From NCBI GenBank assembly GCA_035760705.1, contig DASTSL010000128.1:1-64000 (forward strand): a stretch of DNA of 64,000 nucleotides, given 5' to 3'. Below the pieces are notes generated by a model. That model was given only the letters and a program-made list of their open reading frames with translations. It was not told where the DNA came from and searched no databases. Both the position numbers and the translations under genes were made by a program. Of this stretch, positions 26,443 to 35,347 are shown in pieces. The stretch is from Allomeiothermus sp035760705 (GTDB taxonomy: Bacteria; Deinococcota; Deinococci; Deinococcales; Thermaceae). The number at the start of each line of letters is the position of its first letter. Positions within the stretch are counted from its first letter, which is position 1.

Positions 26443-27183
26443 TCACAACCGGTCCAGCCGCCCACCGTCCACCACCAAGGCCGCCCCCTGCACGAAGCGG
26501 GCCTCGGAGGAGGCCAGAAAGGCGATGGCGGTAGCGATGTCCTCGGGCTTCCCCACCACGTTAGGGTCCACCCGCTCCACCCCCGCCTTCACGTTGGGGT
26601 TCTCCCACAGCATGGGGGTGTCTACCGCGCCGGGCAGCACCGCGTTGACCCGGATGCCGCGGGGTTTGCCCTCGATGGCCGCCGAGCGGGTCAGCGAGAC
26701 CAAAGCCGCCTTGGCCGCCGCGTAGGGGGCCACCATCGGCTCGGTCTCGAGGGCGTGGATGCTCGAGACGTTGACCACCGCCCCGCCTGACTTCATGTGC
26801 TGGAAGGCCTCGCGGATGAAGAAGAAAGCCCCCAGCAGGTCCACCCCCAGCACCCGCCGCCAGTCCTCGGCAGCCAGCTCGATCAGCGGTTTGAAGGTCA
26901 TCAGCCCGGCGTTGTTCACCACCACGTCCAGCCGCTGGAAGCGCTCGAGGGTCCCGGCCACGCAGGCCGTCACCTGGGACTCATCGGAGACGTCGCAGGA
27001 GGCGGCCCAGACCTCGGGAGCCCCGGCCTGTTTGACCGCCTCGGCGGCCTTCTGTGCGGCGTCCGTGTCGCGGTCGGCGATCACCACCCGAGCCCCCTCC
27101 TCGCCAAAGCGCCGGGCAGCAGCCAGCCCGATCCCGCTGGCCGCCCCGCTCACGATCACCACCTGGTTCTCGAAGCGGCTCAC
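26443..27183 (-). CDS. Short-chain dehydrogenase/reductase
   Basis: 246 residues, classical SDR: VVIVSGAASGIGLAAA cofactor site, NNAGLM, catalytic Ser in VVNVSSIHALE and the YxxxK motif YAAAKAAL, then VNAVLPGAVDTPM. ADR after the second strand suggests an NAD-preferring acidic residue. Overlaps the GH1 stop region by 4 nt (ATGA-type coupling). Substrate may be a sugar or polyol released by the neighbouring glycosidase; that is inference. Confidence 0.9.
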   Translation of the reverse strand: MSRFENQVVIVSGAASGIGLAAARRFGEEGARVVIADRDTDAAQKAAEAVKQAGAPEVWAASCDVSDESQVTACVAGTLERFQRLDVVVNNAGLMTFKPLIELAAEDWRRVLGVDLLGAFFFIREAFQHMKSGGAVVNVSSIHALETEPMVAPYAAAKAALVSLTRSAAIEGKPRGIRVNAVLPGAVDTPMLWENPNVKAGVERVDPNVVGKPEDIATAIAFLASSEARFVQGAALVVDGGRLDRL

Positions 27184-28496
27184 GAGCCCCCCTGGGAAGA
27201 ATGCGGATCGGAAGGGGCCGCTTCATAGGCCTGGTTGCGCTCGCGGGCTTGGCGGCTCAGGCTGCGGGCCGCCCCTTCGTCTTGTTCGCTGGGCCGGAAC
27301 ACCGGCAGGGTCAGGGCGATGCTCTGAGTGGGCAGCACCTCGCGCCACTGCCGGATGAGTTCCTTGTAGGCCGCCCCCACCGGGCGGATTTTGCGGTCCA
27401 GGTCGTAGAGCCCCAGCGGGTTGACGTGGCCGTTGTCCTCGCGCAGGGCGGTGTCCCAGTCCACCTGGTCGGTGAGGGAGTACCAGGTAAAGCCCACGAT
27501 GGGCAGCCCGTCATTGCGCACCTGCAGCACGTTGGCCCACTCCTTGCGCAGCCAGCGCACGGCCTCGTCCCCCTCAGGTCCTTGGTTGAGGTTGGTCTCG
27601 GTGTGCATCACCGGCAGGCCATAGCGAGTGTAATACTGCCGGGTGATGGTGGCGTAGCCGAAGATTTCCCCGCTGGGGCGGGTCTGCCCGTTGGGCGAGA
27701 CCAGGTGCTCGTTGGTCACGTAGTAGTCGTTCCCCATGATGCAGTGGTGTTTGAAACGCTGGCCCAGAAAGAAGTGGTACTCCTCGCGGGTGAGGCCGTT
27801 ATCGGTCAGGTACTCGTACATGTCGGAGTTCACCCGGCGGCCATAGTTGAGGTCGAGCGAGAGGAAACGCACCTCGTTCAGGCGTTCCGCCGGGCCGATG
27901 GCCTGGGGGTTCTCGGCGTGGAAGTACTCGCTGGACTCACTCTGCACGAAGATGGCATCGGGGCGGACCTGGAGGATCGCCTCCATGGCCAGCACGTTGG
28001 CCCGCACGATGTGTTTGAGGGCGTTGACGAAAGCCCGGTCGCTCCTCAAGCCCTCATTCCACCAGCCGTAGCGGGCCGAGAACAAGGCGCAGACGAACAT
28101 CTCGTTGACTGGGGTGTAAAGCTGCACCCAGGGGAAGCGGGTGGCGAAGGCCTTGGCGTACTGGGCGAACAGCTCGGGAAAATCGGGGTTTTGAAAGTCA
28201 CCGATCCACTCCGGCAGGCCAAAGTGGCAGAGGTCGGTGATGGGCAGGATGTCTCGCCGCTTGAGTTCGGCGAAGGTCTCGTCGGCGAAGTCCCAGTCGT
28301 ACTTTCCCGGGCCGACCCAGGTGCGGTGCAGCGGCGGACCGTAGCGCAACTGGCGCACCCCCAGATCTTGCACGCAGTCGAAATCCTGGCGCCAGTGGCG
28401 GTAGTGCCCGCATTTCTCCATCTCGTCCACCCGCCGCCCGTTCACCTTGGGCGCGCTGTTTTCGATACCGGTGGCGAACATGAAGTAGGTGATCAT
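27180..28496 (-). CDS. GH1 family glycosidase
   Basis: 438 residues. Barrel strands include LRYGPPLHRTWVGPGKYDWDF, DLCHFGLPEWIGDFQNP and the acid/base motif YTPVNEMFVCALFS; the nucleophile Glu is in PVMHTETNLNQG. The C-terminal third (FTWYSLTDQVDWDTAL) is GH1-like. The C-terminal 50 residues are charged and not conserved-looking. It overlaps the SDR start and begins 1 nt from the Nramp stop, forming one operon. Confidence 0.82.
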   Translation of the reverse strand: MITYFMFATGIENSAPKVNGRRVDEMEKCGHYRHWRQDFDCVQDLGVRQLRYGPPLHRTWVGPGKYDWDFADETFAELKRRDILPITDLCHFGLPEWIGDFQNPDFPELFAQYAKAFATRFPWVQLYTPVNEMFVCALFSARYGWWNEGLRSDRAFVNALKHIVRANVLAMEAILQVRPDAIFVQSESSEYFHAENPQAIGPAERLNEVRFLSLDLNYGRRVNSDMYEYLTDNGLTREEYHFFLGQRFKHHCIMGNDYYVTNEHLVSPNGQTRPSGEIFGYATITRQYYTRYGLPVMHTETNLNQGPEGDEAVRWLRKEWANVLQVRNDGLPIVGFTWYSLTDQVDWDTALREDNGHVNPLGLYDLDRKIRPVGAAYKELIRQWREVLPTQSIALTLPVFRPSEQDEGAARSLSRQARERNQAYEAAPSDPHSSQGGS

Positions 28497-28497
28497 C

Positions 28498-29802
28498 TCA
28501 CTTCCCCCAGGTGGTGAAGAGACCGATGGCGGCCAGCGCCATGGCCAGGGTGGCCAGCCAGCCCAGGATCTTGAGCCGAGGCGAGAGCGTAAACTCGCCC
28601 ATCACCTGGGGGCTCGAGGTCAGCAGCATCATCAGCACCATCACCGGCACCGCCACCAGCCCGTTGATCACCGCCGCCCAGATCAAAGCCTCGATGGGGT
28701 TGATGGGGGTGAAGTTGATCGCCAGCCCGACCAAGGTGGCCAGGGCGATGATGCCGTAAAAACCCCGGGCCTTGAGCGGTTTGCGCTCGAGGCCGGTGGG
28801 CCAGCGCAAGGCTTCGCCCAGCCCGTAGGCGGCGGAACCGGCCAGCACCGGCACCGCCAAGAGCCCGGTTCCGATCACGCCCGCCGCGAAGAGAAATTTG
28901 GCGAAAGGCCCGGCCACCGGCTCGAGCGCCGCCGCGGCCTCGGCAGCCGAGCGGATCTCGGTCTTCCCGGCGGCGTGCAGGGTTGCGGCGGTGGTGAGCA
29001 TGATGAACCAGGCGATCAGGTTGGAGACCCCCATGCCCAAGTAGGTGTCGGCCTTGATCCGCCAGAACTGCGCCGGGGCCTGCTGCGGGGCGTGTTTGAG
29101 GGGCTGATCGGCGGGCTCTTTGCGCAACTCCTCGACCTCGGTGGAGGCCTGCCAGAAGAACAGGTAGGGGCTGATGGTGGTCCCCAGCACCGCCACGATC
29201 ATGGCCAGATAGCCGGGGTCCCAGCGCAGCGAAGGCAGCACTGCGTTTTTGAGGGCTTCTCCCCAAGGAACCTGCACGGTGAAGGCCGCTACCACGTAGA
29301 TGAACAGCGCCAGGGTGAGCCACTTGAGAAACCCCGCGTAGCGGTGGTAGGGCACGAAGACCTCCAAGGTCAGCGAGACGAAGGCGAAGACCGCGGTGTA
29401 AAGCAGCGCCGGACCGCCCAGCAAGAGCTTGGCCGCCGCGCCCATCGCGCCCAGGTCGGCCCCGATGTTGATGATGTTGGCGACGAGCAAGAGCCCCACC
29501 ACCGGGTATAAGAGCCAGGGGGGGTAGAAGCGGCGCAGGTTCCCGGCGATCCCCCGCCCGGTCACCCGCCCGATCCGGGCCGCGATCTCCTGGATGGCCC
29601 CCATCAGCGGGTAGGTGAAGAGCAGGGTCCACAAGAGCCCGTAGCCGAACGCCGCCCCGGCTTGCGAGTAGGTGGCGATCCCGCTGGGGTCATCGTCGGA
29701 GGCCCCGGTGACTAGACCCGGCCCCAGGGCTTTGAGGACGTTGCGTTCTTGGGGGGAGCTGCGCTCCCCGGTTTCCTCGGCTTCTGCTTGTTGGGTCGCC
29801 AT
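28498..29802 (-). CDS. Nramp family divalent metal transporter
   Basis: 434 residues, about eleven membrane segments. Helix 1 has the DPSGIATY variant of the metal-binding DPGN motif and helix 6 a VIGTGLLAVP region in place of MPH. Such DPS/non-Met variants belong to the Nramp-related group that may carry Mg2+ or other ions rather than Mn2+/Fe2+; that is inference. It heads an operon with GH1, SDR and the FRG-MgtC chimera, under an array promoter. Confidence 0.85.
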   Translation of the reverse strand: MATQQAEAEETGERSSPQERNVLKALGPGLVTGASDDDPSGIATYSQAGAAFGYGLLWTLLFTYPLMGAIQEIAARIGRVTGRGIAGNLRRFYPPWLLYPVVGLLLVANIINIGADLGAMGAAAKLLLGGPALLYTAVFAFVSLTLEVFVPYHRYAGFLKWLTLALFIYVVAAFTVQVPWGEALKNAVLPSLRWDPGYLAMIVAVLGTTISPYLFFWQASTEVEELRKEPADQPLKHAPQQAPAQFWRIKADTYLGMGVSNLIAWFIMLTTAATLHAAGKTEIRSAAEAAAALEPVAGPFAKFLFAAGVIGTGLLAVPVLAGSAAYGLGEALRWPTGLERKPLKARGFYGIIALATLVGLAINFTPINPIEALIWAAVINGLVAVPVMVLMMLLTSSPQVMGEFTLSPRLKILGWLATLAMALAAIGLFTTWGK

Positions 29803-30118
29803 AAGATTTCAGCCGAGGTGAGGTCCACCCTTCGACTCCCTCGGGTTCGAATGCAGCCTGAACCTGCTTACTGAAAGCGGATTGAAAGGCGGCTGAGTTG
29901 GGGCTGAAAAGACAGGCCCGCTTTCCAGCAGTAGATGCTCAATCTCGAGGAGCCAGGTTCGGGCTCCTCAGGTGTAAGCGAACTAACACGCCCCTGACAG
30001 ACTCGCCGCAAGATATAGCTCGTAGAGCATTTTTAGCACAATTCTGGGATGCTATAAGGCGGGCTCATCCCGGGGTGAGCCCGCGGTCGAAACCCAACCA
30101 GGAAGGCGAGGTGGCAGG
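29803..30118. other. Divergent intergenic stretch
   Basis: 316 bp with the Nramp array promoter on the minus strand and, toward the plus-strand gene at 30119, TGC-TATAAG at about 30050-30058 preceded at 17 bp by TTTTTA. The plus leader contains a strong hairpin GCGGGCTC/GAGCCCGC at 30058-30083. Confidence 0.5.
29855..29908 (-). promoter_or_regulatory. NTCAGC-array promoter of the Nramp-GH1-SDR operon
   Basis: Minus-strand TTCAGC / CTCAGC / TTCAAT / TTCAGT at exact 11-bp steps, N5, N4, then CAGGCT (29855-29860), 52 nt before the ATG. Confidence 0.85.
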
Positions 30119-30553
30119 ATGTTGATGCGGGGTGTGCGGCCTCCGGTGTTTAAGGTCAGGGATTGCCAGGGCCGGTGGTTGGACCTGTGGGAGCATCTGG
30201 GCTTCAAGCGGATGCTGATCGTATTCGAGCCGGACCTCAACTACCTCAGGCGGGCCCGGGCTCACCTGGGTAGCCTGGCCGAGCAGGACTGGTTGGTGAT
30301 CTTGGTGGTTTCACCGGGAAACCCCCTGGCTGCCGAGGGAGCGGTCAGGGAGGGGTTGTGTGTGCTAGTAGACCACGACGGTACTTTGCAGCTGCGCTAC
30401 CAGGCCGAGCCGGGAACCAGCTACGTGGTCGAGAAGAATGGCCGCATCAAGCAGATCTGGTCCTCACCGCCCACCCCGGCGGACATCCTCGAGCGCCTCC
30501 AAGCGGCTCCGCCCACCAGCAGGGCCGCGGCCCCGGCAGGCCATAGCGCTTAG
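30119..30553 (+). CDS. Thioredoxin/peroxiredoxin-fold-like protein without catalytic cysteines
   Basis: 144 residues. PPVFKVRDCQGRWLDLWEHLGFKRMLIVFEPDLNYLRR resembles the first half of AhpC/TSA-type proteins, and LVDHDGTLQLRYQAEPGTSYVVEKNGRI the second half. The usual TPxC peroxidatic cysteine is absent, so it is unlikely to be a peroxidase. Family not certain. The leader carries a strong hairpin just before the ribosome-binding site. Confidence 0.6.
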   Translation: MLMRGVRPPVFKVRDCQGRWLDLWEHLGFKRMLIVFEPDLNYLRRARAHLGSLAEQDWLVILVVSPGNPLAAEGAVREGLCVLVDHDGTLQLRYQAEPGTSYVVEKNGRIKQIWSSPPTPADILERLQAAPPTSRAAAPAGHSA

Positions 30554-30690
30554 CCAGGGCTTGGCGTTCTAGAGGGATCCTGAAGGAAAATCTTCCGTAG
30601 CTAGCTTGCCCGCCCCCTACGCTCCCCAGCAGGCTGCCGAGATGGGTGGCCTGTTGGCTTGGGTTGTGGCCCTTTGTCACCGCACGGCTC

Positions 30691-31523
30691 TTATGCAGAG
30701 CGCTGGAGGAACGCGAACACGTGGCCTTCCGGATCCTGCACCGCCAAACCTTGCTCATCGCGCAGATAGGGGAGGCCGGCGGCTTTGACCCTGGCCTCGA
30801 GCGGCTCGAGGTCGGCGTAAAAGCAAACCGTGGCGTGCTCCCCGCCCAGCATGTCGGCCAGCCCCACCTGGGGGTCCCAGCAGTAGAGCCAGCGCCGGGG
30901 GGTGAAGTGCCCGTCCTTTCGGGCTCAGGCCCCAGCACGAACTGGGCGAAAGCCCGCTCCTTCATCTCCTCCACGAAGACAAAGCCGTAAGCCTCCACCA
31001 GCCGCCGCTTCATCGCGGCGAAATCCTGGAAGGTCAGCGCCACCTCGCGCAGACCCACCACCGGCAGGGGGCTTACCGGGGGGAACGGCGGGGAAACGCG
31101 GATCGGTGGGGTCGGTAGCGACTTCGCGCAGCTCGAGCCCGTGTCCGAACGGATCGAAAAAATACAGCCCAAGGTCAGGTTCGGCCCCGGCTTGGGCCAG
31201 GTTGATCTCCCGGTAGGCGATCCCCGCTGCCCGCAAGCAGGCTTGGGCTCGTTCCCGCTGGCCTTTGGGAATTTGCAGGGCGAAGTGGACGTGGGTGCCG
31301 CCCGCCGCCCCGGGCCCCCAGCCTTCCCAAGCGGGGGTCGTTGGGCTGCCGGGTGATGGGTTTCCATAGGCTCAGGCTCTGGCCGGAGGGCAAAGCGAAC
31401 TCGGCCACCCCCCTGTCCCTCGGCGTAGCGGGTGAATGGGAAGCCGAACAGGCTTTGGTAGAACAGGACGGCCCGCTCGAGGTTCGTCACCTCCAGGCTC
31501 AGCCCGGCCAGGTCGTGGATCAC
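30691..31523 (-). pseudogene. Two-domain VOC (glyoxalase/dioxygenase-fold) protein, three frameshifts
   Basis: Frame 1 starts IHDLAGLSLEVTNLERAVLFY with FGFPFTRYAEG. A second frame continues AAGIAYREINLAQAGAEPD and YFFDPFGHGLELREVATDP. The first frame resumes with GLREVALTFQDFAAMKRRL, and another ends LPYLRDEQGLAVQDPEGHVF at TAA 30691. The breaks fall near G/C runs at about 31325, 31080 and 30895. Restored, it has two VOC repeats. The GTG start overlaps the deaminase stop by 4 nt, so it is translationally coupled. Confidence 0.7.
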
Positions 31524-32140
31524 CCGTCCTCCTCCCGCACGATCTCCGCCTGCAACTCGCGGAGCGGGTGGGTAGCTTGCGGGGCGTCCTCGAACCGGGC
31601 GCAGATCTCGGGGTAGCGCTCCCTCCAGCGCTGCCAGCCCTCGGCTCCGTACACGCTTTTGGCCTCCGGCGCGAAGAGCATGGCAGCTTCTTCCTCGAGG
31701 TCGGGGAAGGGACAGGGGGTGACCTGGATCCGCAGGTAGGCCGGATGCTCGTTCCACTCGATCAGCCGTCCGCTGCCGCCCCAGGGGTCGTCGCAGGCCC
31801 ACACCACCCGCTGTAGGCCCAGCATCCCAATGGCTCCCCCGCACATCAAACAGGGCTCGAGCGAGGTGTAGAGGGTCCAACCGTGGGGGTCTTGGATCTT
31901 GCCGATCTTGAAAAACGCCACCATCTCGGCGTGGGCCAGCCCGGAGCTGCCGATCTCCTGGGGCTCCTCCGGCCAGGGTAAGGAGGAGCGGTTATAGCCC
32001 TCGGAAAGCACCTTTCCCGCCGCATCCACGATCACGCAGCCGATGGGGCTCGAGCCCGCCCGCACCGCTTCACGGGCCAGCTCGAGGGTTCGCCGCAATA
32101 TCCGCCGGTCGAACTCGTCAGATGGGGCCGATGGAGCCAT
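31520..32140 (-). CDS. Nucleoside/guanine deaminase-like zinc enzyme
   Basis: 206 residues of the cytidine-deaminase fold. The zinc site is LAHAEMVAFF (HAE) with SLEPCLMCGGAIG (PCxxC). The N terminus (SSPIGCVIVDAAGKVLSEGYNRS) is typical of guanine deaminase/tRNA adenosine deaminase relatives; the long C-terminal tail is unusual for TadA, so a free-base or nucleoside substrate is likelier. ATG 32140 lies 6 nt after an array -10 box, so the mRNA is probably leaderless. Confidence 0.85.
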   Translation of the reverse strand: MAPSAPSDEFDRRILRRTLELAREAVRAGSSPIGCVIVDAAGKVLSEGYNRSSLPWPEEPQEIGSSGLAHAEMVAFFKIGKIQDPHGWTLYTSLEPCLMCGGAIGMLGLQRVVWACDDPWGGSGRLIEWNEHPAYLRIQVTPCPFPDLEEEAAMLFAPEAKSVYGAEGWQRWRERYPEICARFEDAPQATHPLRELQAEIVREEDG

Positions 32141-32146
32141 TCCTGC

Positions 32147-32178
32147 AAAGTAAACCTCCCGGCTGAGGTTGGCCTGAA
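32147..32178 (-). promoter_or_regulatory. NTCAGC-array promoter of the deaminase-VOC operon
   Basis: Minus-strand TTCAGG / CTCAGC, 11 bp apart, N5, N4 and -10 TACTTT (32147-32152). The distal two hexamers are not recognisable. The ATG is 6 nt downstream. Confidence 0.72.
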
Positions 32179-32210
32179 GAAGGGGCCTAGAGCGCGGGTC
32201 TGCGAGCGCA

Positions 32211-32264
32211 CTCAGCCAAAGTTCAGAAATACCACAGGATACGGTCAGTTGCCCTTTCTACCGT
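32211..32264 (+). promoter_or_regulatory. NTCAGC-array promoter of the SRPBCC gene at 32285
   Basis: CTCAGC / TTCAGA / CACAGG / GTCAGT at exact 11-bp steps, N5, N4 and -10 TACCGT (32259-32264). It is divergent to, and 33 bp from, the deaminase array. Confidence 0.86.
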
Positions 32265-32284
32265 GGCTTCTGGAGGGGAAGAGT

Positions 32285-32758
32285 ATGTACAAAGCCGAAG
32301 CCAGCATCAGTGTGCCTGCTGACCAACAGCGGGTTTGGGACTATATCTCCAACTACGAAAACTTCGACCAGTTCATGTCCCACGTGGAGAAGGTGGAGAT
32401 GGAGGATAGCCGCACCTCGGTGTGGCGCTTGCGCGGGCCGCTAGGCATCCCGGTCACCTGGAAGGCCGTGACCACCACCATGGAGCCCCCCCGTCACCTG
32501 GGTTGGCAGAGCCTGGAGGGCTCGCTCAAGACCCACGGTTACATCCAGGTCATGCCAGAGGGGAGCGGCTCGAGGGTCACCGTGCACGTCGAATACACCC
32601 CGCCCGGTGGCGCGGTGGGAGAGGCTTTCGCCAGCCTATTCAAAGACCCCCAGAAAATGCTCGAGCAGGACCTGGAAAAGCTCGGGGAGATCATCTCCGG
32701 CTGGCCCACCGAGGCCTCGCCTGGCCCCTCGGTACGCAACACCCGCCACGGCAGCTAG
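32285..32758 (+). CDS. SRPBCC (START/Bet v1-fold) protein
   Basis: 157 residues. YISNYENFDQFMSHVEKVEM, WRLRGPLGIPVTWKAVTTTM and VHVEYTPPGGAVGEAFASLF are the elements of cyclase/dehydrase-type SRPBCC proteins, with a hydrophobic ligand cavity. GAGGGGAAG precedes the ATG. It is a close paralogue of the gene at 60299. Ligand unknown. Confidence 0.85.
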   Translation: MYKAEASISVPADQQRVWDYISNYENFDQFMSHVEKVEMEDSRTSVWRLRGPLGIPVTWKAVTTTMEPPRHLGWQSLEGSLKTHGYIQVMPEGSGSRVTVHVEYTPPGGAVGEAFASLFKDPQKMLEQDLEKLGEIISGWPTEASPGPSVRNTRHGS

Positions 32759-32800
32759 GACTAGGGCGGCTCGGCTCAGGGTCGAGCCACCCAGAAAGTT

Positions 32801-32829
32801 GAGGCATGGGGGTTCCCATGCCTCCTTTG
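32801..32829 (+). terminator. Hairpin after the SRPBCC gene
   Basis: Stem GAGGCATGGG/CCCATGCCTC with GGTT loop, followed by CTTTGT. The T-run is short, so it may be a weak terminator. Confidence 0.6.
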
Positions 32830-32875
32830 TATTGGCTGCCCAACCTGAGCCGAGGAAACCAACCGGGGCACGGTC

Positions 32876-34231
32876 ATGGAGTTCATCGATTGGGTACTGC
32901 TGAGCGGGGTTTTGCTGCTGGGTCTGGCACTGGGGTCGGCCTATGTCCGCACGCTGCCGGTGAGCAATGCGCTGGTCTATCTGCTGGTGGGGGTAGCCCT
33001 CGGCCCCCTGGGGTTGGGGCTGCTCGAGGCCGATGTGCTGGCCGACGCGCACTGGCTGGAGCGGCTTGCCGAGGTGGTGGTCATCGTCTCGCTCTTTGTG
33101 GGTGGGCTCAAGCTGCGTCTCCCGCTGGGGGACCCGGCCTGGCGGGCGGCCTTCTGGCTGGCCGGGCCGGTGATGCTGCTCTGCATCCTGGGGGTGGCGG
33201 TCTTCGCCCACTTCTTCCTGGGTCTCACGCCCGCCGCGGCGCTCTTGCTGGGGGCGGTGCTGGCCCCCACCGATCCGGTGTTGGCCACCGCGGTGGCGGT
33301 TCCCGACGCTAAGGATAAAGACCGGTTGCGCTACGCCCTCTCCGGCGAGGCCGGGCTCAACGACGGCACGGCCTTCCCTTTCGTGGTGCTGGCCCTCCTG
33401 TGGATCGAGCAGGGGGGTGGATGGGGGCCTTGGGTGGGGGGGTGGGCGCTCGAGCGGCTGTTGTGGGCGGTCCCGGCGGGGCTCGGGCTGGGGTTCGCGC
33501 TAGGGTTCGGGTTGGGGCGGCTGGCCATCCGGGCGCGCCAGCACACCCGCGACCCGGCCACCTCGAGCGACCTCCTGCTGCTGGCCCTGATCGCCCTCTC
33601 CTACGCGCTGGCGGAGTTCGCCCAGGCCTGGGGGTTTTTGGCGGTGTTCGCCGCCGGGGTGGGGCTGCGCCGGGCCGAGGTGCGTACCGTACGAGACCAC
33701 CCGGTGCCCCGCTCGCTGAGCGAACCGGCTCCGCCCTTGCACCCCGAGGAGACCCCGGCAGAGGCGCTGCTCGAGCGCGAGGTCAGCGCCGAGGCGTTGG
33801 CCCACCCCACCATCGCCACGGGGGCGGTGGTGCGCGACGTGCTCAGCTTTGGCGAGGTGCTCGAGCGGCTGATGGCCCTGGTCAGCGTGGTGCTCACCGG
33901 GGTGCTGGTCAGCCTGGCCTGGGACTGGCGGGGGGTAGCGCTGGCGGCAATGCTCTTTTGCCTGATCCGCCCGCTGGCGGTGGCGATCTGCCTGAGCCGC
34001 ACCCCCACCACCCGGCTCCAGCGGGGCCTGATCGCCTGGTTCGGCATCCGCGGGGTGGGGAGCCTCTACTACCTGACCTACGCGGTGGGCGAGGGTCTGG
34101 GTCGTGGTCGCGCCGAGGACGTGAGCGGGATCGCACTCACGGTGGTGGCCCTCAGCGTCTTGCTCCACGGCAGCAGCGTCACCCCCTTGCTGGGGTATTA
34201 CGAGCGGGGCCTCGAGCAGGCCGAGCGCTAA
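32876..34231 (+). CDS. CPA1-type Na+(K+)/H+ antiporter
   Basis: 451 residues, about twelve membrane helices. The ion-site motif is ALLLGAVLAPTDPVLATAV (TDP) and the partner helix ALSGEAGLNDGTAFPFVVLAL (GLNDG). A cytoplasmic insert around residues 275-310 (PRSLSEPAPPLHPEETPAEAL) is acidic and may be regulatory. C-terminal GIRGVGSLYYLTYAVGEG is family-typical. Role: pH and sodium homeostasis. Confidence 0.9.
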   Translation: MEFIDWVLLSGVLLLGLALGSAYVRTLPVSNALVYLLVGVALGPLGLGLLEADVLADAHWLERLAEVVVIVSLFVGGLKLRLPLGDPAWRAAFWLAGPVMLLCILGVAVFAHFFLGLTPAAALLLGAVLAPTDPVLATAVAVPDAKDKDRLRYALSGEAGLNDGTAFPFVVLALLWIEQGGGWGPWVGGWALERLLWAVPAGLGLGFALGFGLGRLAIRARQHTRDPATSSDLLLLALIALSYALAEFAQAWGFLAVFAAGVGLRRAEVRTVRDHPVPRSLSEPAPPLHPEETPAEALLEREVSAEALAHPTIATGAVVRDVLSFGEVLERLMALVSVVLTGVLVSLAWDWRGVALAAMLFCLIRPLAVAICLSRTPTTRLQRGLIAWFGIRGVGSLYYLTYAVGEGLGRGRAEDVSGIALTVVALSVLLHGSSVTPLLGYYERGLEQAER

Positions 34232-34296
34232 GCGGGGTAACTAGGCCCGTGGGGTAGCGAGATCGTGAACCTGGGAGTTCACGCCGCGCTTCCTCT

Positions 34297-34350
34297 CTCA
34301 GCCGGGACTCAGAACTCGATCAGGGCGGTTTCAGCGCTCTCGGTGAGGCT
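34297..34350 (+). promoter_or_regulatory. NTCAGC-array promoter of the gene at 34370
   Basis: CTCAGC / CTCAGA / ATCAGG / TTCAGC at exact 11-bp steps, N5, N4, then GAGGCT (34345-34350), 19 nt before the ATG. Confidence 0.84.
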
Positions 34351-34369
34351 TGGTTCACGAGGAGTGCCC

Positions 34370-35029
34370 ATGAACGAAGCCAACCACGTATTCCAGATGC
34401 CCGCAAACCCGGTGCAATCGGCATTGCACGAGGCGTATGTCGCGCTGCACGAAAGCGGAGAGGCTGAGCGGGGTGAGGCGCTGTCATTCGAACCCCCCGA
34501 TTCCAGCCTGCCCGAGCCCGAGCGGCGGCGGCAACTGGCCCGGGCCCTGTCGCAGCAGATCGCCGGAAGCGTCCGGCTCCAGACCCGGACCCAGCGGCTC
34601 TGCGTCTTGCTGCACAGCCTGCTGGGCCAGCCCGAGGGGCGGGCGTTCGAGCGGCTGGTGCGGGTGCTCGAGGTGCTCGGCAAGCGGCGCAAGGTCGAGC
34701 TGGAGAAGCTGGTGCAGCAGATGAGCCTGCTCTTGGGCCCGACCTTCGTGCCGGTGCTCAGGGAGCCGGACCTGAACCCCACCGTTCCCTCGTCCCACCC
34801 GCTAGCCCTGCTGGGCGAGGCCCAGAATCTGTTCAGCGAGTACAAGGATCAACAGAAGGTGGTGCAGTGCAGCGCCTGGCAGACCGAGGCCCACGCCGCG
34901 GGCGAGATCGCCAAGTGGCTGCACGAGTGCTGCCAGCGGCTCCAGCAGGACACCTACTTCCTCGAGTCCGCCCTGAGCAAGACCCGTGCCGCGCTCAAAG
35001 CCGAGCAAAAAGTCCGGGCGACCTACTGA
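34370..35029 (+). CDS. Helical protein of unknown function
   Basis: 219 residues, mostly helical and charged, with predicted amphipathic stretches (RRRQLARALSQQIAGSVRLQTRTQRLCVLLHSLL, LVRVLEVLGKRRKVELEKLVQQMSLLL). No membrane segment and no motif I can name. GAGGAG precedes the ATG at 34370. The array promoter makes it a stress-regulon member. Confidence 0.7.
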   Translation: MNEANHVFQMPANPVQSALHEAYVALHESGEAERGEALSFEPPDSSLPEPERRRQLARALSQQIAGSVRLQTRTQRLCVLLHSLLGQPEGRAFERLVRVLEVLGKRRKVELEKLVQQMSLLLGPTFVPVLREPDLNPTVPSSHPLALLGEAQNLFSEYKDQQKVVQCSAWQTEAHAAGEIAKWLHECCQRLQQDTYFLESALSKTRAALKAEQKVRATY

Positions 35030-35044
35030 CCGCCCGGATCCCTC

Positions 35045-35077
35045 CCCGCCGCTGATTGCTCAGCGGCGGGCTTTTTT
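35045..35077 (+). terminator. Terminator after the gene at 34370
   Basis: Stem CCCGCCGCT/AGCGGCGGG followed by CTTTTTT. It overlaps the 3' end of the convergent gene at 35060. Confidence 0.88.
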
Positions 35078-35275
35078 GGCGGCAGCCTTGCTGCTTTCCT
35101 TGTGGACTTCGGCCTTGGCCCGGTCAACCACGGCCTTGCCCTTCTCGACCGCCTTCTCCACCGGGTTATCGCTGGTGTCGGCCTTGATCTCGTGCCCCTC
35201 GGCCCGCGCCCGGTCGGCGACCTCGTTGACCTTGGAGCGCACGGCTTTCACGGCTTCCTTGAACCTTTTCTCCAT
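35060..35275 (-). CDS. Hydrophilic helical stress protein (CsbD/LEA-like)
   Basis: 71 residues, rich in Lys, Glu and Ala with an 11-like periodic pattern (EKAVEKGKAVVDRAKAEVHK). It resembles CsbD or late-embryogenesis-abundant peptides, which protect against desiccation; the match is by composition only. Array promoter 18 nt upstream. Confidence 0.72.
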   Translation of the reverse strand: MEKRFKEAVKAVRSKVNEVADRARAEGHEIKADTSDNPVEKAVEKGKAVVDRAKAEVHKESSKAAAKKARR

Positions 35276-35293
35276 GGCTTCCCTCCAGCCTCT

Positions 35294-35347
35294 AACTTAG
35301 AAACTTTTTTTGAAACCTGGCTGTAACGTACCTGAGTTCAAGCTGAC
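35294..35347 (-). promoter_or_regulatory. NTCAGC-array promoter of the CsbD/LEA-like gene
   Basis: Minus-strand GTCAGC / CTCAGG / TACAGC / TTCAAA at exact 11-bp steps, N5, N4 and -10 TAAGTT (35294-35299). The distal hexamer lies inside the 3' end of the yihY coding region. Confidence 0.86.
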
